NCBI RefSeq assembly: GCF_016722895.1 | Contig: NZ_JAEQNA010000001.1 | Span: 310,001-374,000 of the forward strand | DNA length: 64,000 bases | Direction of reading: 5' to 3' | From: Ramlibacter aurantiacus | GTDB taxonomy: Bacteria > Pseudomonadota > Gammaproteobacteria > Burkholderiales > Burkholderiaceae_C | In this document: piece after piece, positions 33,122 through 41,649 of the stretch | Layout of the letters: each line of letters begins with the position of its first letter | How positions within the stretch are numbered: position 1 is the stretch's first letter | The notes under the pieces: generated by a model | The model's database searches: none | What the model was told of the DNA's origin: nothing | Seen by the model: the letters and a program-made list of their open reading frames with translations, nothing else | Translations under genes and position numbers: made by a program

Positions 33122-34378
33122 ATGAGCGAGATCTTTCCGGCGCAGCCGCGATGGGAGCTGCCCGGCACCAGCCGCATCCCCTTCGCCGCGTACACGAGCG
33201 ACGAGTTGTACAAGCGTGAACTCGAGCGCTTCTTCTACAAGGGCCACTGGTGCTACGTGGGCCTGGAGGCCGAGATCCCCCACGTCGGCGACTACAAGCG
33301 CACCGTGGTGGGCGAGCGCTCGGTGCTCATGGTGCGCGACAAGGACCAGTCCATCCACGTGATCGAGAACATCTGCGCCCACCGCGGCATGCGCTTCGCC
33401 CGCGAGCGGCACGGCAACGTCAAGGGCTTCACCTGCCCCTATCACCAATGGAGCTACACGCTCAGGGGTGACCTGCTGGGCGTGCCGTTCCGACGCGGCA
33501 TCAAGCAGCCCGACGGCAGCCTGGCCGGCGGCTTTCCCGCTGACTTCGAGATCCAGGAACATGGCCTGACCCAGCTCAAGGTGGCCACGCGAGGCGGCGT
33601 GGTGTTCGCCTCGTTCGACCACTCGGTCGAGCCTTTCGAGGACTACCTCGGCCCGACCATCCTGGGCTACTTCGACCGCCTGTTCAACGGCCGGCAGCTC
33701 AAGATCCTGGGCTACAACCGCCAGCGCATCCCGGGCAACTGGAAGCTGATGCAGGAGAACATCAAGGACCCCTACCACCCCGGCCTGCTGCACACCTGGT
33801 TCGTGACCTACGGGCTCTGGCGCGCCGACAACAAATCGGCGCTGCGCATGGACGACCGGCACCGCCACGCGGCCATGATCTCCACCCGGGGAGAGGCCGG
33901 CAAGGGCGGCAGCGAGGTCACGCAGGTCAAGAGCTTCAAGGAAAGCATGAAGCTCAACGACCCGCGCTTCCTGGACATCGTGCCCGAGCCCTGGTGGGGC
34001 GGCCCCACGGCCGTGATGACCACCATCTTCCCCAGCGTCATCCTGCAGCAGCAGGTCAACAGCGTGTCCACCCGGCACATCCAGCCCAACGGCCACGGCT
34101 CCTTCGACTTCGTCTGGACGCACTTCGGATTCGACGACGACGACGCCGAGATGCACCAGCGCCGCCTGCGCCAGGCCAACCTGTTCGGGCCTGCGGGTTT
34201 CGTATCGGCCGACGACGGCGAGGTGATCGAGTTTTCGCAGCAGGGCTTCGAGAGCAAGCCTTTCCACCGGGCCCTGGCCGAACTGGGCGGCCGCGACATC
34301 GGCGATTCCGAACACATGCTCACCGAATCCCTGATTCGCGGCATGTACGAATACTGGCGCAAAGTCATGGAGGACTAG
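33122..34378 (+). CDS. Rieske aromatic ring-hydroxylating dioxygenase alpha subunit (anthranilate/salicylate-type, AndAc-like)
   Basis: 418-aa oxygenase large subunit. Rieske [2Fe-2S] ligands: Cys85-x-His87 (CAHRG) and Cys105-x2-His108 (CPYHQW). Mononuclear iron ligands His219 and His224 with bridging Asp216 in ENIKDPYHPGLLH. The segments around TWFVTYGLWRADNKSALRMD and VSTRHIQPNGHGSFDFVW suggest the AndAc anthranilate 1,2-dioxygenase branch, close to salicylate hydroxylases; the exact substrate is unsettled. ATG 33122 follows a GAGGAGA site; the longer upstream frame is not real. Forms an alpha/beta oxygenase with the next gene; no reductase is nearby. Confidence 0.88.
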   Translation: MSEIFPAQPRWELPGTSRIPFAAYTSDELYKRELERFFYKGHWCYVGLEAEIPHVGDYKRTVVGERSVLMVRDKDQSIHVIENICAHRGMRFARERHGNVKGFTCPYHQWSYTLRGDLLGVPFRRGIKQPDGSLAGGFPADFEIQEHGLTQLKVATRGGVVFASFDHSVEPFEDYLGPTILGYFDRLFNGRQLKILGYNRQRIPGNWKLMQENIKDPYHPGLLHTWFVTYGLWRADNKSALRMDDRHRHAAMISTRGEAGKGGSEVTQVKSFKESMKLNDPRFLDIVPEPWWGGPTAVMTTIFPSVILQQQVNSVSTRHIQPNGHGSFDFVWTHFGFDDDDAEMHQRRLRQANLFGPAGFVSADDGEVIEFSQQGFESKPFHRALAELGGRDIGDSEHMLTESLIRGMYEYWRKVMED

Positions 34379-34383
34379 GCCCA

Positions 34384-34457
34384 CCCCCGAAGCGCCTTCG
34401 GCGCTCCCCACCGAGGGGGCGCCACCAGCGGCCCGGCAAAGCCGGTTCCGCGGTGGC
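34384..34457. repeat. two-hairpin interspersed repeat between dioxygenase subunit genes
   Basis: Hairpin 1 (34384-34419): CCCCC and GGGGG arms enclose AGCGCC-ttc-GGCGCT. Hairpin 2 (34421-34457): GCCACC, GCGG and CCGGC on the left pair with GCCGG, CCGC and GGTGGC on the right around an AAA loop. Closely similar elements are, to my knowledge, scattered between genes in Comamonadaceae genomes. It separates the alpha and beta genes and may lower readthrough or stabilise the upstream message. Confidence 0.75.
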
Positions 34458-34518
34458 CCTGGTATTGCGCCACTCCTGTCCGGCAGACCCTGTGATCACT
34501 GCATCGTGGAGAACTGAC

Positions 34519-35004
34519 ATGAAACCCCATCGAATCGACTTCAACGACTACCAGGATCTGTTGCACCTCTACGCGGCCTACGAGGCGGCGGTGGATTCAG
34601 GCAACTGGGACCTGTGGCCCGAGTTCTTCACCGACGAATGCATTTACCGGCTGCAGCCGCGCGAGAACTTCGAGCGGGGCTTCCCGTTGGCCACCCTCTC
34701 CTTCGAAAGCAAGGGCATGCTCAAGGACCGCGTGTACGGCATCAAGGACACGCTGTTCCACGACCCCTACTACCAGCGCCACGTGACGGGCCAGCCCATC
34801 GTGCGCATGGTGGAGAACGGGCGCATCGAGTGCGAGGCCAACTACGCGGTGTTCCGCACCAAGCTGTCGGAGCCTTCGAGCGTGTTCAACGTGGGGCGGT
34901 ACCTGGACGTGGTGGTGAGCACGCCGGCGGGCTTGAAGTTCGCCTCGCGCCAGTGCATCTATGACACGGAGATGATTCCGAACTCGATCATTTATCCGAT
35001 CTGA
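34519..35004 (+). CDS. aromatic ring-hydroxylating dioxygenase beta subunit
   Basis: 161-aa small subunit with the SnoaL-like cone fold. Family features: LLHLYAAYEAAVDSGNWDLW, PEFFTDECIYRL, and the terminal IYDTEMIPNSIIYPI. Supports the alpha-subunit hexamer; no catalytic residues. ATG 34519 has GGAGAA upstream. The gap of 140 bp after alpha is unusually long for such a pair because of the inserted repeat. Confidence 0.9.
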   Translation: MKPHRIDFNDYQDLLHLYAAYEAAVDSGNWDLWPEFFTDECIYRLQPRENFERGFPLATLSFESKGMLKDRVYGIKDTLFHDPYYQRHVTGQPIVRMVENGRIECEANYAVFRTKLSEPSSVFNVGRYLDVVVSTPAGLKFASRQCIYDTEMIPNSIIYPI

Positions 35005-35092
35005 GGGAGGGAGGCGTCGACGAGTCCAGCCCGAACGAAGCTGGCGCGCCGCTCCACCCGTTCGCGCCGAGCCCGTTGCGCGATCGAAGGGC

Positions 35093-36097
35093 CTACTCCG
35101 CCCGCACCCCCAGCGACTGCAGCAGCTTCGCCATCTTCTCGTCTTCGCGACGCAGCTTCTCCGCCAGCGCGTTCGAGCTGTTGTCGGCCACCGGCGTCAT
35201 GCCGATGGCCTTCAAGCCCTTCGCCACCTCGGGCTGCGCCAGGACCGCGGCAAATTCCCGGTGCAGCCGCTGCACCACCGCGGGCGGCGTTCCCGCCGGC
35301 GCGAACGCCGCGAACCAGAACTCGCTGTCATACCCCGGCGCCACTTCGGCGATCGCCGGCACCGACGGGAACTCCGGCAGGGGTTTGCTGCCCGAGACAC
35401 CCAGGGGCACCAGCTTGCCGCTCCTGATGTGGCCTTCGGCCGTGCTCATGGCGATGAACATCACGTGTGCGTGGCCGCCGAGCACGTCGTTGAAGGCCTG
35501 GGGCCCCGCCTTGTACGGCACGTGGTTTTGTTTCAGCCCTAGCTGCTGCTCCAGCAGGGCCATGTTCAGGTGGTGCGGCGAACCCACCCCGGCCGACGCG
35601 TAGGTGAGCTTGCCGGGTTCGGCCTTCACTTTGGCGACGTATTCCTGCAGGGTCTTCACCCCCAGGGAGGGATGCGCCACCAGCACCATCGGCGACGAGC
35701 CGATCTCGATCACCGGCACCAGGTCCTTCGTGGCCTGCAGGCTGGCGCCCTTGAGCACGCGCGGCGACACGGTGAGGTACGAGTCGACCGCGATCACCAA
35801 CGTGTGGCCATCCGGCGGCGCCTTGGCCGCCTGCATCAAACCCAAGGTGCCTCCCACGCCGGGGCGGTTGTCGATCACCACCGGCTGGCCCAGCCGCGGC
35901 GACAGGTGCTGGCCCAGCAGCCGCGCCGTGGCGTCGAGCGCGCCGCCCGGCACCGTGGGCGCGATCAAGGTGATGGGCTTGCTGGGGAAATCGGCCGCGC
36001 CGGCCGCGCCCCAGGCCAACGACGAGAAGGCCGCTGCGCCCGCCCAGGCGCAGGTGGCGCGCAGCAGGCTGCGGCGCCGGATCGTGGAATTGCTCAT
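35093..36097 (-). CDS. Bug/TctC-family tripartite transporter substrate-binding protein
   Basis: 334-aa periplasmic binding protein. A Tat-like leader (TIRRRSLLRATCAWAGAAAF) is followed by the mature domain starting FPSKPITLIAPTVPGG. Typical Bug features: DNRPGVGGTLG, AGVGSPHHLNMALLEQQLG and VPYKAGPQAFNDVLGG. It is encoded 38 bp after the sulfatase gene on the same strand, so a sulfated or related aromatic ligand is possible. No TctAB genes adjoin it. Confidence 0.9.
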   Translation of the reverse strand: MSNSTIRRRSLLRATCAWAGAAAFSSLAWGAAGAADFPSKPITLIAPTVPGGALDATARLLGQHLSPRLGQPVVIDNRPGVGGTLGLMQAAKAPPDGHTLVIAVDSYLTVSPRVLKGASLQATKDLVPVIEIGSSPMVLVAHPSLGVKTLQEYVAKVKAEPGKLTYASAGVGSPHHLNMALLEQQLGLKQNHVPYKAGPQAFNDVLGGHAHVMFIAMSTAEGHIRSGKLVPLGVSGSKPLPEFPSVPAIAEVAPGYDSEFWFAAFAPAGTPPAVVQRLHREFAAVLAQPEVAKGLKAIGMTPVADNSSNALAEKLRREDEKMAKLLQSLGVRAE

Positions 36098-36135
36098 GCT
36101 TGTCTCCGTGGTTGGATCAGTGATGCAGGAGCGCC

Positions 36136-37740
36136 TCAGGCGCGCCCCATGGGGAAGGGAGCGCGGTCGTCGGCCATCATCAGCTCGCGCGCCAGCGTCT
36201 CGAACAACCGGGCTTTCGCGCCGGCGTGGCGCGGGTCTTCGACGAGGTTGTGCATCTCGTGCGGGTCCTCGCGCAAATCGACCAGTTCGACCCAGCCAGG
36301 CTGGTCGTAGATCGTGAGTCGATGACTGGCGGTCACCACCGTGCGGGCGCGCACCGGGTGCGACAGGCCGAAGGTCGGCGCATGGCCGTCCTCCTCGATC
36401 AGCACGGCGTCGCGCACCGCCTCGACTTGCCCGGCCAGCACCGGCAGCAGGCTGCGCCCCTGCATGCCATGGAACGGGGCCAACCCGGCGCGCGCGAGCA
36501 CCGATGCCGGGATGTCGATGGTCGAGGCCAGCGCGTCGGTCGCGGCGCCCAGCGCGCCACGTCCCGGCGGCTCGGCCCAGATGAAGGGCACGCGCACCAG
36601 GCTCTGGTAGTGCAACGCCGACTTCAGGAGCAGGCCGTGGTCGCCCATGAAGTCACCGTGGTCGCTGGTGAAGATGACCACCGTGTCCCGGTCCAGCCCC
36701 AGCGCCTGCAGCCGCGAGAGCACGCGGCCGACCACGTCGTCGATCATCGAGATCATTCCGTAGGTCAGCGCCAGCGCCTCCCTGGCCTCGCGCTCGCGCG
36801 CCGCGAAACCCACGGTGGAGCCGATGCGGCCCTGGCCGAGCGCGCGCTCGCGGTGCAGCGCCGCCACCGGCGCGAAGGACGATTCACCCTCCGCGTAAAA
36901 CGACCGCGGCAACACCATCTCGTCGGGGTCGTACATGTCCCAGTACCTGCCTGGCGGCGTGAACGGATGATGCGGATCGGCGAAGGAGCAGTGCAGGAAG
37001 AACGGCTGCCCGCGCTGCGCTGCCGCCTGCAGGAAATCCTCGGCGCGATCACCCACCCAGGCCGACGGGTACTGGTGCTCGGGCACGCGCGTGCGCCAGG
37101 CCTGCGGCGCGGAGTAGCGGTCATCGGGGATCGCGTTCTTCGCGCCGCGCAGCCGGTCGATGTCACCCGTCTGCTGCTGCAGCCACCGCGCGTAGTCCGC
37201 TTCGACGAGGTCGCCATGCAGGGTCGCCAGGTCCACATGGTCGAAGCCGTAGTACGGCGTGCGCACCCGGTGCGACGGATCCTCGCGCCATTTGCGCAGC
37301 AGCTCCTGGTCATAGCCGCTTTCACTCCAGCGCCCGGCCACCGCATCGGCATGCGCGGGGATCGGCGGCTTCAGCCCTTCGGGCACCGGCTCGCGCGGCA
37401 TCTCGGGCGGCATGTCGGTCATGTTCTGCAAGTGGCACTTGCCGACCAGCCCGGTCCAGTAGCCGTCATCGCGCAGCAGGTCGGCGAAGGTGGTCGCGTC
37501 GCGCGCCAGGGGAATGCCGTTGCAGCGCGTGCCGTGCACCGACGGCATGCGCCCGGTCATGAGCGACGCCCGGTTGGCCATGCACACGCCGGTGGCGACG
37601 TAGAAGCGGTCGAAACGCCGGCCGCGCGCGGCCAGCGCGTCGATGTGCGGCGTGCGCAACTGCCGGTTGCCGTAGCAGCCCAGGTGGTCTGCGCGCTGCT
37701 GGTCGGTGGTGATCAGGAGGAAGTTCGGTTTCATGGACAT
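36136..37740 (-). CDS. sulfatase-family hydrolase (formylglycine type)
   Basis: 534 aa of the alkaline-phosphatase superfamily. Metal-site start NFLLITTDQQRADHLGCYG, modification site VCMANRASLMTGR, and second metal motif TSDHGDFMGDHGLLLK. The Cys lies in C-x-A-x-R rather than the common C-x-P-S-R; formylglycine-generating systems are known to accept Ala at this place in some bacteria. Could hydrolyse sulfate or phosphonate monoesters. Starts at ATG 37740 (another at 37734); the upstream extension of the frame belongs to no gene. Pairs with the Bug gene downstream and is divergent from a LysR gene. Confidence 0.87.
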   Translation of the reverse strand: MSMKPNFLLITTDQQRADHLGCYGNRQLRTPHIDALAARGRRFDRFYVATGVCMANRASLMTGRMPSVHGTRCNGIPLARDATTFADLLRDDGYWTGLVGKCHLQNMTDMPPEMPREPVPEGLKPPIPAHADAVAGRWSESGYDQELLRKWREDPSHRVRTPYYGFDHVDLATLHGDLVEADYARWLQQQTGDIDRLRGAKNAIPDDRYSAPQAWRTRVPEHQYPSAWVGDRAEDFLQAAAQRGQPFFLHCSFADPHHPFTPPGRYWDMYDPDEMVLPRSFYAEGESSFAPVAALHRERALGQGRIGSTVGFAAREREAREALALTYGMISMIDDVVGRVLSRLQALGLDRDTVVIFTSDHGDFMGDHGLLLKSALHYQSLVRVPFIWAEPPGRGALGAATDALASTIDIPASVLARAGLAPFHGMQGRSLLPVLAGQVEAVRDAVLIEEDGHAPTFGLSHPVRARTVVTASHRLTIYDQPGWVELVDLREDPHEMHNLVEDPRHAGAKARLFETLARELMMADDRAPFPMGRA

Positions 37741-37890
37741 GGGAGGCAAGCCAGGGCTGGCGAAACCGAGTCTAGGAACGCCCGCGCGCAAGGCGGCAAT
37801 GAAATCTCGGCGCGCCGCCATAACCACCGGTGATGCCCCTGCGGTCGGCGCCGGGCCGCGCGCCACAATCGCGCAGGAGCGAGACAACCC

Positions 37891-38802
37891 ATGCAGATCG
37901 ACATCCTGGGCATCCAGGCCTTCCTGGCGGTGGCCGAATGCGGCGGCTTCGGGCTGGCCGCGCATCGCCTGCACCTGTCGCAGACGGCCATCAGCCACCG
38001 CATGCGCAAGCTGGAAGAAACCCTCGGCGTGCCGCTGCTGGTGCGCAGCGGCCGGGGCATCGCCCTGACCGAGGCGGGCAGCGCCCTGCTGCCGCGCGCC
38101 CGCGCCGCCGTGCAGCAACTCGAAGCGTCCTGCGACACCATCCGCAAACATGGCCAGAACGCGAGCCGGTGGGTCTCGCTGGCCTGCCTGCCCACGCTCG
38201 CGGCGCCGCTGGCCGTGCCCCTGCTGGGCGACTTCCAGGCTGCCTACGGCGGGTGGCAGGTTCGCCTGCACGACAGCTCCATCCCGGAGATCGTCGACCT
38301 GGTCGAGTCCGGCACCGCGGCCTTCGGGCTCACCGTGGCCCATGGCGTCAAGGCCAGCCTGCAGGTCGAGCCCATCGCGGACGAGCCCTTCGTGCTGGCC
38401 TGTCCGCCGGGCCATCCGATGGCCGGGCGTGAGCAGGTGCGCTTCGAGGACCTGCTCGACCAGCCGTTGATCCGCATCAGCCTGCCCTCGGGCAACAGCA
38501 TGACCATCGACGACGCCATCGGCCCCTTGCGCGAGCGACTGCGCTGGCCCTACGAGGCGCAGCGCAACGCCATGGCGCTGGAGATGGTGCGCGGCGGGCT
38601 GGGCCTGACCATCGTGCCCCGGCTGTCGGTGCGGCCGGTCGACGGCGTGGTCGCCGTTCCCCTGGCAGGCCCCGAGGTCCGGCGCACCCTCGCGGTGCTG
38701 ACGCGCCGAGGCGCCCGTCTCACGCCGCAGGAAGAGCACCTGATGCACCAGGCCCTGGCGCTGATCCGGCAGGCGCTGGGCGTCCCCAGCCGGCCGGCAT
38801 GA
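37891..38802 (+). CDS. LysR-family transcriptional regulator (CynR/CatR-like)
   Basis: 303 aa. Helix-turn-helix in LAAHRLHLSQTAISHRMRKL, effector domain from about residue 90 with a typical FVLACPPGHPMAGRE segment. Divergent from the sulfatase-Bug pair across 150 bp that include the palindrome CACCGGTG (37825-37832), and upstream of a Bug-amidohydrolase unit on its own strand; it may control either. Confidence 0.9.
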   Translation: MQIDILGIQAFLAVAECGGFGLAAHRLHLSQTAISHRMRKLEETLGVPLLVRSGRGIALTEAGSALLPRARAAVQQLEASCDTIRKHGQNASRWVSLACLPTLAAPLAVPLLGDFQAAYGGWQVRLHDSSIPEIVDLVESGTAAFGLTVAHGVKASLQVEPIADEPFVLACPPGHPMAGREQVRFEDLLDQPLIRISLPSGNSMTIDDAIGPLRERLRWPYEAQRNAMALEMVRGGLGLTIVPRLSVRPVDGVVAVPLAGPEVRRTLAVLTRRGARLTPQEEHLMHQALALIRQALGVPSRPA

Positions 38803-38871
38803 ATGCCTTGCATCGGCCGCGTCGAACAATTCATTTGTGCGCGCGCCCGGCCGGCTTCTAGACTGCCGCGC

Positions 38872-39876
38872 ATGCACGATGCCCACCTCTCCCCCTCCCC
38901 CGCCCACGATTCCAGCCGCCGTCGGCTGCTGCTGGCCGGCATCGCCGGTACGGCCACCCTGGCGACCGGCGGCGCGCTGGCGCAGTCCGCGTTTCCCACG
39001 CAGCCGGTGAAAATCGTCGTGCCCTTCGGGCCCGGAGGCTTTGCCGACATCACGGCGCGCCAGGTCGCGCAGCTCATGGGCGACAAGCTGGGCCATCAGG
39101 TACTGATCGAGAACCGGCCGGGCGCGGGCGGCGTGGTGGCGGCGCAGGCCGTGCTCTCGGCCCCGCGCGACGGCCACACGCTGATCCTGTTCAGCAATGG
39201 CACCACCATCGCCACCACGCTGCTCAAGCTGCCCTACGACCCCGAGCGCGATTTCGCGCCGGTGTCGACCATGGCCTATTTCGACCTGCTGCTGCTCGCG
39301 TCCGCCAAGGGCCCCTTCGGCGACCTGCGCTCGCTGCTGGCCGAGGGCCGCAAGCGCCAGCTCACCTTCGGCGCGATCAATCCGGGCAGCACGCAGAATC
39401 TATCGGCCGAGCTGTTCAAGCGCGTCGCCAAGGTCGATGCCACCGTGGTGCCATTCAAGACCTCGGGTGACGTCATGACCGCACTGCAGCGCGGCGACGT
39501 CGACCTGGGCTTCGAGACCTACACGGCACTCAGGGGTTCCATCGACGCAGGCCTGCTCAAGCCCCTGGCCTGCACCGGCAGCAGCCGCACCGAATGGTTG
39601 CCCAACGTGCCGACGGTGAAGGAAGCCGGCGTCGAGGGTTATGACGTCACCGGCTGGAACGCCTTCTACGTCGCGGCCGGCAGCCCCGAGGTGGCCGTGA
39701 AGGTCTACAACGACACGCTCAGGCAGGTGTTGGCGACGCCCGAGCTGCGGCGGCGCTTCCTGGAGATGGGCGCCGACCCGAAGGCCAGCACCCCCACCGA
39801 GATGGCCGCCATCTTCGAGCGCGACAAGCGCAAGTGGGCGCAGGTGATCCAGCAAGCCAACATCAAGGTCTCATGA
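38872..39876 (+). CDS. Bug/TctC-family substrate-binding protein
   Basis: 334 aa with a twin-arginine-like leader (SSRRRLLLAGIAGTATLA). Mature domain begins FPTQPVKIVVPFGPGG; ENRPGAGGVVAAQ and VVPFKTSGDVMTALQRGD are Bug hallmarks. ATG 38872 is used; the frame extends to 38803 in non-coding sequence. The stop overlaps the amidohydrolase ATG (ATGA), so its ligand is probably that enzyme's substrate or precursor. An ACAA-N5-TTGT dyad lies about 35 bp upstream of the start. Confidence 0.9.
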   Translation: MHDAHLSPSPAHDSSRRRLLLAGIAGTATLATGGALAQSAFPTQPVKIVVPFGPGGFADITARQVAQLMGDKLGHQVLIENRPGAGGVVAAQAVLSAPRDGHTLILFSNGTTIATTLLKLPYDPERDFAPVSTMAYFDLLLLASAKGPFGDLRSLLAEGRKRQLTFGAINPGSTQNLSAELFKRVAKVDATVVPFKTSGDVMTALQRGDVDLGFETYTALRGSIDAGLLKPLACTGSSRTEWLPNVPTVKEAGVEGYDVTGWNAFYVAAGSPEVAVKVYNDTLRQVLATPELRRRFLEMGADPKASTPTEMAAIFERDKRKWAQVIQQANIKVS

Positions 39877-40715
39877 CCGCGGCGCTCTTCGAGAAGCGGC
39901 AGCAGCCCGCTGCGCCGCTGGTGGACACGCACGTCCACATCTTCCGCCGCGGCATGCCGCTGATCCCCGATCCGCGCCACAGCCCCGATTACGAATTCAC
40001 CGCCGAGCAGCTCGAAGCCACGCTGGACGAGCACGGCGTGAAGTTCTGCGTGGTCGCCGCCGCCAGCCCCTGGGGCGACTGCAACGACTACGTGGTGCAG
40101 GCCCTGCGCACGCGGCCGCTGTGGCGCGGCACCGCCATCCTCGAGCCGTCCACCGAGCGCATCGTGCTCGAACAGCTGGGACGCGACGGCATGGTCGGCG
40201 TGCGCCTGCCCTTCATCAGCCTGCGCGAGCTGCCCGACCTGGACAGCTGGCCCTGGCGCAAGTTCCTCTGGCGCCTGGCCGACATGGACTGGCACGTGCA
40301 CCTGCACCTGGACGGGCCGCGCATTCCGCAGGTGCTGCCGCAGCTGGAACGCTCGGGCGTGAAGATCGTCATCGACCACATCGGCCGGCCCGACCCGGTG
40401 CTGCGCGAACGCTGCGCCGGCTTCGAGGCCATGACGCGTTCGGTCGAGAAGGGCCGCACCTGGGTCAAGCTCTCGGGCGGCTATCGACTGGGCGACCACG
40501 CGGTGGAGCTGGCGCGGGAGCTGTGCCGGCGCGTCGGCTACGAGCGCCTGCTCTGGGCCAGCGACTGCCCCTTCGTCGGCGTGGAATCCACCACCTACCG
40601 CAGCACCATCGACTGGATCGAGCAGGCCGTGCCAGACCCCCTGCACCGCCACACCCTGGGCCTGAACGCCATCGACCTGTACTTCCGCGGCGTGGCGCGC
40701 ACGGCCTGCGCATGA
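39873..40715 (+). CDS. amidohydrolase-family (Amidohydro_2) hydrolase, PDC-lactonase-like
   Basis: 280-aa TIM-barrel metal hydrolase. Metal ligands: HVH (His20, His22), DHIGRPD and the C-terminal Asp of LLWASDCPF. The pattern resembles LigI-like lactonases (2-pyrone-4,6-dicarboxylate, sulfomuconolactone) in aromatic degradation. Translationally coupled both to the Bug gene and to a second amidohydrolase by ATGA overlaps. Substrate not determinable. Confidence 0.85.
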   Translation: MTAALFEKRQQPAAPLVDTHVHIFRRGMPLIPDPRHSPDYEFTAEQLEATLDEHGVKFCVVAAASPWGDCNDYVVQALRTRPLWRGTAILEPSTERIVLEQLGRDGMVGVRLPFISLRELPDLDSWPWRKFLWRLADMDWHVHLHLDGPRIPQVLPQLERSGVKIVIDHIGRPDPVLRERCAGFEAMTRSVEKGRTWVKLSGGYRLGDHAVELARELCRRVGYERLLWASDCPFVGVESTTYRSTIDWIEQAVPDPLHRHTLGLNAIDLYFRGVARTACA

Positions 40716-41596
40716 TCCTCACCGACGCCCAGGTCCACGTCTGGGAAGCGCACCGGCCCGACCGCCCCTGGCCGCCGGAGAGCCTGGCCAGCCCGCAGTT
40801 CGTCGCCGTGCCCGGCGCGCGCCCGCACCGCGCGGAGCCCATCGGCGCAGACGAGATGGTGTCGATGATGGACGCGGCCGGCGTGCACCGCGCCGTGATC
40901 GTGCCGCCCTCACCGGCCGGTGACTCCAACCTCTGCGCGCTCGAGGCGGCACGGAAGTACCCGGGCCGCTTCGTCGTCATGGGCCGGTTCGATCCGTCGC
41001 AGCCCGGCGCACGCGATCGGCTCGCCGTCTTCATGCGGCAGCCGCACATGGCCGGCATCCGCATGACCTTCCACAAGCCGCCATGGAACGAGTGGCTGGA
41101 TGACGGCCGCATCGACTGGTTCTGGACCGACTGCGAACGCCTGGGCATTCCGCTGATGCTGCTGATCCCCGGCCGGCTGGACGCGGTGGCCCGCATCGCC
41201 CAGCGGCACCCGGGCCTTGCATTGGTCGTGGACCACCTGGGCCTGCACAGCAACCACCGCGACGCGCAGTGCCATGGCGACATCGATGCGCTGCTGCCGC
41301 TGGCCGGCTTTGCGAACGTGCATGTCAAGGCCTCGGCCGTGCCCTGCTACACCGACGAGCCCTACCCGTTCCGCGCCCTGGCGCCCCTGTTGCGCCGGGT
41401 GTACGACCACTTCGGTCCGCACCGCTTCTCCTGGGGCTCGGACGTCTCGCGCCTTCCCTGCAGCTACCGGCAGGCGGTGGAGCACTTCCTGCACGAGCTC
41501 GACTTCATCGACCGGACGGACCTGCCCTCCGTGATGGGCGGGGCGATCTCGCGGGTGCTGCGATGGGCGCAGCCGGGGCCGACCGACGGCAGGTGA
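40712..41596 (+). CDS. second amidohydrolase-family (Amidohydro_2) protein
   Basis: 294 aa, same fold as its neighbour but divergent. The first metal motif is QVH (DAQVHVWE), with Gln replacing the first His, as in a sizeable subgroup of the family. Later ligands lie in VVDHLGLH, the segment VHVKASAVPCY and the Asp of FSWGSDVSRL. The ATG overlaps the preceding stop (ATGA). It may be a decarboxylase or lactonase acting one step from the other. A strong hairpin follows the stop and precedes the IclR gene. Confidence 0.83.
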   Translation: MILTDAQVHVWEAHRPDRPWPPESLASPQFVAVPGARPHRAEPIGADEMVSMMDAAGVHRAVIVPPSPAGDSNLCALEAARKYPGRFVVMGRFDPSQPGARDRLAVFMRQPHMAGIRMTFHKPPWNEWLDDGRIDWFWTDCERLGIPLMLLIPGRLDAVARIAQRHPGLALVVDHLGLHSNHRDAQCHGDIDALLPLAGFANVHVKASAVPCYTDEPYPFRALAPLLRRVYDHFGPHRFSWGSDVSRLPCSYRQAVEHFLHELDFIDRTDLPSVMGGAISRVLRWAQPGPTDGR

Positions 41597-41606
41597 CGGG
41601 CGGGGA

Positions 41607-41645
41607 GTGTCCGCGAGCCGCCCTACCATAGGCGGCTGCGGACAC
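41607..41645 (+). promoter_or_regulatory. long near-perfect hairpin directly before the IclR-family gene
   Basis: GTGTCCGC, one bulged G, AGCCGCC, an 8-nt loop, then GGCGGCT and GCGGACAC: a 15-bp stem ending 4 nt before the IclR ATG. It lies 10 bp after the amidohydrolase stop. No separate Shine-Dalgarno is visible, so the stem could end the upstream transcript, mask the IclR start, or be the operator DNA of an autoregulator. Confidence 0.65.
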
Positions 41646-41649
41646 AGCC

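Noticed and set aside
34379..34518. Possible rho-independent terminator ending the dioxygenase alpha gene
   Set aside because: No T-run, and the two-hairpin structure matches an interspersed intergenic repeat, so it is listed as a repeat.
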